Positions 58,601-64,000 of a DNA stretch of 64,000 bases are shown here, in pieces. The DNA is taken from positions 10,307,098-10,371,097 of the forward strand of contig NC_072451.1 of NCBI RefSeq assembly GCF_027596085.1, written 5' to 3'. This DNA comes from Anoplopoma fimbria. Taxonomy: Eukaryota; Chordata; Actinopteri; Perciformes; Anoplopomatidae. The notes under the pieces are model-generated. The model saw only the letters and a list, made by a program, of their open reading frames with translations. It was not told the DNA's origin and searched no databases. The position numbers and the translations under genes are program-made. Position 1 is the stretch's first letter; the number at the start of each line of letters is the position of its first letter.

Positions 58601-61600
58601 AGCTTCAGCTTGTCCAGGGCCAGGTGCTCCCCGTGGAACAGCCTCCTCCACAGGTTGTCCCTGCGGCAGTGACCCATGGCCTGCTCCACGCTGGCCTGGA
58701 TCTGTCTGCGGGCCGACACCACCTCGTTGTTGAGCAGGGGGAACAGAGGGGAGGGGTAAAGCAGCCTCTGGGCCTCCGGGCCCCCCGCCAAAGGGTAGAA
58801 CTCGTTGCCGTCGCTCGGAGCCAAATTGGCTGTGGCATCAGACGGCGTTTCCTCCCAGAGGTCCTGCTCGGCGCCGCGCGGCCCGCAGGCCTCTGCCCGA
58901 TCGGGAGGGAGCCGGCCACCCGACTCGCCAGGATCCCGGTGGATCTGAGGGAGCTTCTTGAAACGGCGCATGTCGGCAGTGAGGCGGGGGAAGAGCTCCC
59001 TCTGACTGGTCATGATCACATAGAACCGCAACCTACACATAAAGGAATAGCAGAATTTAGAAAGACACTCATTTCAGTTCAACATGCTCCTTGAGATTAG
59101 AGATTATTTGAGTCAGAATTTTACATATTTAAACGTAACATAAGAAACCAATTTTGATAAGGATCACCTAGACTTTTTAAAGAATTAACACTATGATGTA
59201 TTAAATTGTACAGTGTTATAATAAACTTGACATATACTGTATATCTTTAGTTTCAAATCTACTGTCTGTGTTTTTTCAACTGTAAAATTTCAAATCTTTT
59301 TTTATTTAATATTTAGGACATTACTTTCCGATGTCAAAGAAAATAAAATCCATATTGACTTCAAAATCCAGTATCATTCAGACTCTACTTCAGATTTTAG
59401 ATATGGACAATTGAAAAACAAACTAAGGTGAAATATTTTCGCTGTTTCGGGCTCACTCTTTACATCTTCTTTAATCTGTTCTTTCAGATCTCTTTACCTC
59501 AACAAATGCCTCTCCCCATCTGACTGTTCCTCAAATGGAGCGGCATTATGGCACACCACTAGGGACACGTCAAAGTCATCATGGTGGTGCAGGCCCTCCA
59601 GGTCCTTGTAGGAACCCGAACTAAAGCAAGGAGGAAGAGAAGACAGAGAAGGTTTAAATGAAGCTGTTTATTTAATGAGAATGTATGTATGATGCGATTT
59701 GGATGTATTTCTACCTGTTCCACAGAGCCACTAGTGCATACTCGTGCAGGTCTGGCGTCCCTTTCTTGTTGTCAGTGGCGACGGCAGCCTTGGACATGCG
59801 GAGCGGCTTCATGCCGTAGGTGCTGGCGTGGTCAGTGATGTAGTTGTAGAGCTGATGAGCCGTTATCATCCCCGTGGAGATGGAGAAGCTCCCTGATGTA
59901 CACAAGGATCAGAGACGGTCATGAAGACAATCAAGATTTCCTTCAATGACTCATGAAGACCTACTGCTAAGTCTGAAGAAGCAGTGAAACATAAATACGT
60001 CATGGAAAGGAAAACAAATGAAAGCAGTTTGGATTTAACTCATTTCTTTTTTCTGTGGCAGTGAAACAATTTGAAAGATTCTCTTTCTGGCCAGCAGTGA
60101 GCTGTAGGGCGAGCTGGAGGAGATGCTGGACATGCAGTGCAGATTAATACCTATACTCAGACTCACACCTTAAGGCAAATACAAAGGTACAATAAAGCTG
60201 CCAACGGCCATTTAACAGAAAGAAGCAGCTCAACTGCCAAGATCCAAGCCGCAGGCGGATGCGAGGGAGTTCCGGGCTTCACAAAGCCGAGCTAAGTCAC
60301 CTCAGCTGGTTTAATTCTGTCCAAAGAAGGACTGAGAGCAGGCAAACACTTGTGTCACCATCACAATGTAAGCAGCCTGTCACTTATTGAACACTCAAAG
60401 TCCCCTAAGTCATATTTCTTGGCATTTATTGACATCTTTCAACAACTTAATTAAAAATATCCAGCAAGTTCGGTGATGTTGGGACAAACTGCGATTGGTT
60501 TAATAAAGGCCCAATTCACAAGTTTAAACTGGTGGCGCCCCCCTATTGAGTGATTTCAAAATAATTGATCACATGTGTTTCAACATTGCCAGCAAACATA
60601 TCCTGCAAGTTTTGTAATGATTGGACAAACTATTTCTGATTTATAGTCTTTTGCATGAACTTTCAGGGTGTTTCAGGTACTCTTGTGGATATATCCTGCA
60701 AGTTTTGTGATGATTAGCCCAACTGTTATTGAATTTGGTTTAGTTATGTGCTGAGCCATGCCTTTATGAAGATTATTGATCAATCGCTTGAAAAGTATAT
60801 GAGACACCAAGTAGCTTTTTATAACTTTTGACATGATTGGTCCAATAATTATACACAGAATTTCTGACCCAAAGTCAAAAATGTATTTTTCAGAAAATGC
60901 TAAATAGTGGAAAAGAAATTCTGGAAGATTTTATGGTCCAAGAGGCTTTTTGTAGAGCACGTTGAGGTGGACATGTCTGTCCAAGTTCAAGGCAGCCAGA
61001 CGTATTGTTTGAAGGGCGGGGCCTCGCACATTGTTTTTGGGGCGTTAATCAAAGCCCCAATGTGGGGCCAACCAAGTCATATTTCTTAGGAAGCACTTGA
61101 ACATCATTTCCAGTTAACAGGCCAAGTTTTATGTTTCCAACTTGTTCCAGCTCATGAGAATTTCAGCCTCCCCTTTCCTAACGCTAATAAAAGTAAAATA
61201 AAGAAATGGAATTAGTCCAGCAAGAGCCATCATTTAGGATTTAAAGTAATAGTGTTGTTTGGGGTGTACCCCGTGGTGAATTTGGATTTGTTCTTAAACA
61301 ATTAAAGAGAAACTTTGCACAAAACCATGCAAGCAGTAAAGGCACTGCTGTACTGACCTCTATAGGTTGACAGGTCTGTTGAACCACACCTATGATCGAG
61401 TAGAATAGCCCTCTTTAAGTCCCATTACTAACCTCTACTGCTGGATATCCAACCTAAATACTTTGTGGGTACTTGCCATAATATGCCCATTCGACCTTGA
61501 TCCCTGTATGCTTAATCAGATAATTCTTAATATTAATCTGGAAACTTTTTTTACTTCTTTAATGAATGCTGACAACTTCAACGTATTTTTTTGACCTTCT

Positions 61601-62200
61601 GTCCTCTTTGGCATTTTGTTTTTAAGAAACCAGTCCCAAACTAATTGTCCTTCTAAGCATCAGCAAGATACAGTAGTCACAGGTAGAATATAATTATTAT
61701 AACAAGACTTGGATACCCACAGATGGAATAAAAGCCTGAGGGTTACAGTAGATTCTAATGCATTGTGAAGGCAATTTGAATATTTGAAGCACCACTTAAG
61801 CCTAATCCAAGACAGCAGAGTCTCTACTCTTGATCCACTGTGAGTTAATAACAAGGTATTCTGATGGAGTCACACATTTGCTCTTTCCAGCGTAAATTCT
61901 TTAGTGAATCTACCTACGACTGGGGATTCTAGATGACCCGTGGGGGTTGCAGGGTGAATTTAAATATGACTTTACACCAAAGTCACCTTGGAAGACATGG
62001 TTGCGGCCGAACTTGGGAATGTCGGGGTGATGGGAGATGAAGTCGTCCAGGAAGTCGGTGAGCTGGTAGCCCTGTCGCAACGTCATATGGCAGCCGACCA
62101 GGTACTGATGAACCACCCGCAGGTGGAAGTCGTAGCTGAAGGAGTGAACGTGCATCAGGTCCCGCACCTTATCGCACTCCTCGGTGAAGAGCATGGAGAG
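55474..62200 (-). CDS. szt2: SZT2 (KICSTOR subunit), C-terminal 450 residues, partial
   Basis: Seven coding exons join in phase: 61987-62200, 59715-59892, 59498-59620, 58519-59032, 57062-57172, 55713-55781 and 55474-55617. SZT2 is the large scaffold that, with KPTN, ITFG2 and KICS2, brings GATOR1 to lysosomes and restrains mTORC1 when amino acids are low. Recognised stretches are [58 protein letters not shown] and [17 protein letters not shown] Gly/Pro/Asp-rich, probably disordered linker follows [14 protein letters not shown]. The N-terminal roughly 85-90% lies past the right edge. It converges with hyi. No stop or frameshift interrupts the exons. Confidence 0.95.
55713..55781 (-). CDS. szt2: szt2 exon
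   Basis: The acceptor is GTTTCAG and the donor ACC|GTGGGT. It has 23 codons, [20 protein letters not shown] then GKT, matching the SZT2 C-terminal region. Confidence 0.92.
57062..57172 (-). CDS. szt2: szt2 exon
   Basis: The acceptor is CTCTGCAG and the donor TCTG|GTGAGA. It has exactly 37 codons, [19 protein letters not shown] to DDNGIQYL, phase 0 at both ends. Confidence 0.93.
57443..57610 (+). repeat. Interspersed repeat, TGGTGGTCAAAGGTC family
   Basis: TTTGGTGGTCAAAGGTCCCT, GACAATTTCACACCAATGTC and GATTTAAACTGCGTGAAGCG. It is the longest of the three copies and lies in an szt2 intron. Confidence 0.6.
57781..57815 (+). repeat. Terminal fragment of a TTAA-type MITE
   Basis: TTAAAGGGTTAGTTCACCCA matches the end of an abundant fish MITE. 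No matching opposite end is seen. Confidence 0.4.
58519..59032 (-). CDS. szt2: szt2 large exon
   Basis: The acceptor is TGTGTAG and the donor ACTG|GTGAGG. It encodes [13 protein letters not shown], a Gly/Pro/Asp-rich low-complexity linker, then [12 protein letters not shown] and [20 protein letters not shown]. The GC-rich composition creates long antisense ORFs (up to 206 codons on the plus strand), which are shadows. Confidence 0.93.
59498..59620 (-). CDS. szt2: szt2 exon
   Basis: The acceptor is TGCTTTAG and the donor TTGAG|GTAAAG. It encodes [20 protein letters not shown] through [11 protein letters not shown], ending within Arg. Confidence 0.92.
59715..59892 (-). CDS. szt2: szt2 exon
   Basis: The acceptor is ACATCAG and the donor AACAG|GTAGAA. 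It encodes [20 protein letters not shown] through EYALVALWN with split codons at each end that match the neighbours. Confidence 0.92.
60421..61073. repeat. 653-bp interspersed repeat flanked by 14-bp direct repeats
   Basis: Identical AAGTCATATTTCTT occurs at 60407-60420 and 61074-61087. Inside, a motif like ATATCCTGCAAGTTTTGTGA followed by TGATTGG-CAAACT recurs near 60458, 60598 and 60691. It lies in an szt2 intron. A retroposed insertion with target duplication fits, but no poly-A tail is seen. Confidence 0.6.
61987..62200 (-). CDS. szt2: szt2 exon (first in window)
   Basis: The acceptor is GTCTTCAG and the donor CAAG|GTGACT. It encodes [14 protein letters not shown] through FGRNHVFQ in phase 0, ending one base into Gly. 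This is a strongly conserved SZT2 block. Confidence 0.93.
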
Positions 62201-64000
62201 CTGAAGACAGAAGGGGTGGACAAAGTCGTTACAGGCTCAGAGCCACTAGTGGACCGTCACGGTGCTAAAGAAGTCACAGTGAAACAAGTGTCTTATGATA
62301 AGACTGGCCGTTTTCATTACACAGATTGCTGGGGATGAATAGCATCTCTGAATGGTTATCTGTGTAATTATCCACTAGTGAATCTGCTTTGCATTTGAAG
62401 GGGAATAACCCTGCCAATTCAGCTGCTGCTGGCCTCGAATGCTTCGTGCTGTGCACCTTAAAGCCCTGCTGCTCCCATTGCTCCTTGGTGAGAGCCTTTT
62501 GAAAGCAACTTCGATATCAATCGGATTCACAATAGCATCTTATTTAATTAAATCCGACATCAAAAGGGGTCTGACAAAAGCATTAATTGCAAATGTAAAT
62601 GTCTGCAGAGAGAGGCCGCGGTGTGCAGTTAATTACAGCACAAAGGGAGTTTATGGGGAGGGCTGAATGCTCCTGCTGCGTTTACTTTCATCTGGACCAT
62701 ATGCTTGGAACCTTTACAAATAGGCTTTATCAAATCAAAGAGGCAAGGAAAAACTGCACGGCTCACTTTAGCGAGAGAAAAACCTTCAACTCTGGAACCT
62801 TTTAGCACCTTTTCCATGTCTCAATGCTTGTTTAGAAACTAGCACGAGTGCAGGAGACATTCAGCATTATTGCACCCCTCATCCGCAGAGATAAGAAAGA
62901 ATATTTTTTGGCACAGTGGAATGAAAAAGATAAACATTAACATTTCTCTCTCCGGCGGTGTTCCCTGCAGTCTGGCAGACACATTAAGTGTGACCTCTTA
63001 GCCTGCTATCGATGTAGCCAGGAGGCCACTGGGACAAAAAAAAAAAAACTCTTCAGCTCAGAGGTAGTACATTTCCTACGTGCGTCCTCTCGACTGTCAA
63101 GCTAACATTTATTATTTCCTAACCTGTAATCCCAAACGGTTCATGTTCTAGCTAATTAAACACCAAATGTAACAAATTGTCAGGTTGAGTCGTCGGGGCT
63201 GCAGCTCGTCTCCTGTCAGCCTCTCTCTCTCAGCGGAAGTGAAATTAATGACAGAGGCTACATTGACGGGGAGAAGCTGTTATCATTCGGGGTCATACAA
63301 GAAAAGGAGTATACACAAAAGCATGTTGATTGAAAGAAAAAAAAAAAAAAAAAAAAGAGCAGCCATGATAGGAGATCTTAAAAATGGTGACGTCCATTAT
63401 CAGGGTTGTACTCCTGCATTTTCTGTCCTGGAAAACAGAGATAATTAAACATGTATATTATACAAACACTACGTCATTTGGGTGGAATCTAAGTATTTTA
63501 CACAAAGGTAGCTAGAACAGTGATCTGACAAACTTTATTAGATATAAATTCTTAATTTTTTCTCTATGTCTTTAATATGGTAATAGTAGATTTACTGTCA
63601 TCATTTAGCGAGGATCGTAGCAAAGATCGAGTCCCAGTTGTGAAATATTACAGACATTAACAAATTATGTGAAATATAAAATTTCATGTGAAATATCTAA
63701 AACCTCCCCTGCTTTTAAATAAATAAAAATATATATATATATATTTGTATTTTTTTTAAGTACCTAATTTCAAATATGAGGTCAGATATCAGATGTATGT
63801 TGCCATTTTAAAAACCAAATGGTGGACATCAATCATCAACCACTTTAGTTTTCTATAAACATATGAGAATGTTATAATTGATAATAATGATAAGAATAAT
63901 AATAAAGCAAATATTTTGTCTTATATGTGAATTCATCAAATGTGGAAGTAAACTCTAAAAATAATAGAACCAGCCTATAAACTAATCAGCCTATAAACAA
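62201..64000. other. szt2 intron sequence to the window edge
   Basis: No further szt2 exon is seen. 62.34-62.80 kb is a repeat-free block with several TAAT-type motifs (TTAATTGC, TAATTACA, TTTAATTAAA), a candidate conserved element. The rest is AT-rich with a poly-A run. Confidence 0.4.
63337..63356. repeat. Poly-A tract (about 20 bp)
   Basis: A run within the szt2 intron extending past the right edge. Confidence 0.85.

Noticed and set aside
58474..59094. 206-codon plus-strand ORF
   Set aside because: Antisense to the large szt2 exon, whose minus-strand frame matches SZT2; the open antisense frame follows from GC-rich codon use.

Overview
The window is vertebrate nuclear DNA, most likely from a percomorph-like ray-finned fish. 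It has small coding exons with GT-AG introns, long AT-rich gaps, many microsatellites and a dense set of repeats typical of teleosts: Tc1-like, hAT and TTAA-target DNA elements and truncated LINE tails. I see no rRNA, no confident tRNA, no CRISPR and nothing prokaryotic.

Layout. Positions 1-21.9 kb are gene-poor: LINE tails, a 23-bp minisatellite grown inside a LINE 3' end (13.87-14.45 kb), a ladder of diverged repeats (9.7-10.5 kb), a 213-bp foldback (16.59-16.80 kb) and a long AC repeat. Positions 21.98-26.74 kb hold a complete four-exon minus-strand gene for a 191-residue LRAT/H-REV107-fold protein. Its first intron contains a 1.47-kb decayed hAT element with an intact 8-bp target duplication. 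Two arrays of the same AT-rich degenerate repeat lie on either side of the gene. Positions 27.7-43.1 kb are again intergenic, with Tc1 and LINE fragments and other interspersed repeats. A complete Tc1/mariner element with an uninterrupted transposase (DD35E spacing) occupies 43.16-44.84 kb.

Positions 46.43-51.06 kb contain the complete plus-strand hyi gene (putative hydroxypyruvate isomerase, eight coding exons, 271 residues). Upstream of it are three perfect CRE palindromes and one NRF1 palindrome. The C-terminal seven coding exons of szt2 (a KICSTOR subunit that restrains mTORC1) lie on the minus strand from 62.20 down to 55.47 kb, tail-to-tail with hyi. The rest of szt2 lies beyond the right edge. 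The convergent hyi/szt2 pair matches the arrangement known in mammals.

I inferred exon boundaries by reading splice signals and reading-frame phase, with family recognition from memory; nothing was searched. The three genes have no evident shared pathway. The strongest leads are the intact DD35E element, the clustered CRE/NRF1 promoter, the LRAT-like protein with its unusual tail, and several foldback or tandem structures that the genes do not explain.
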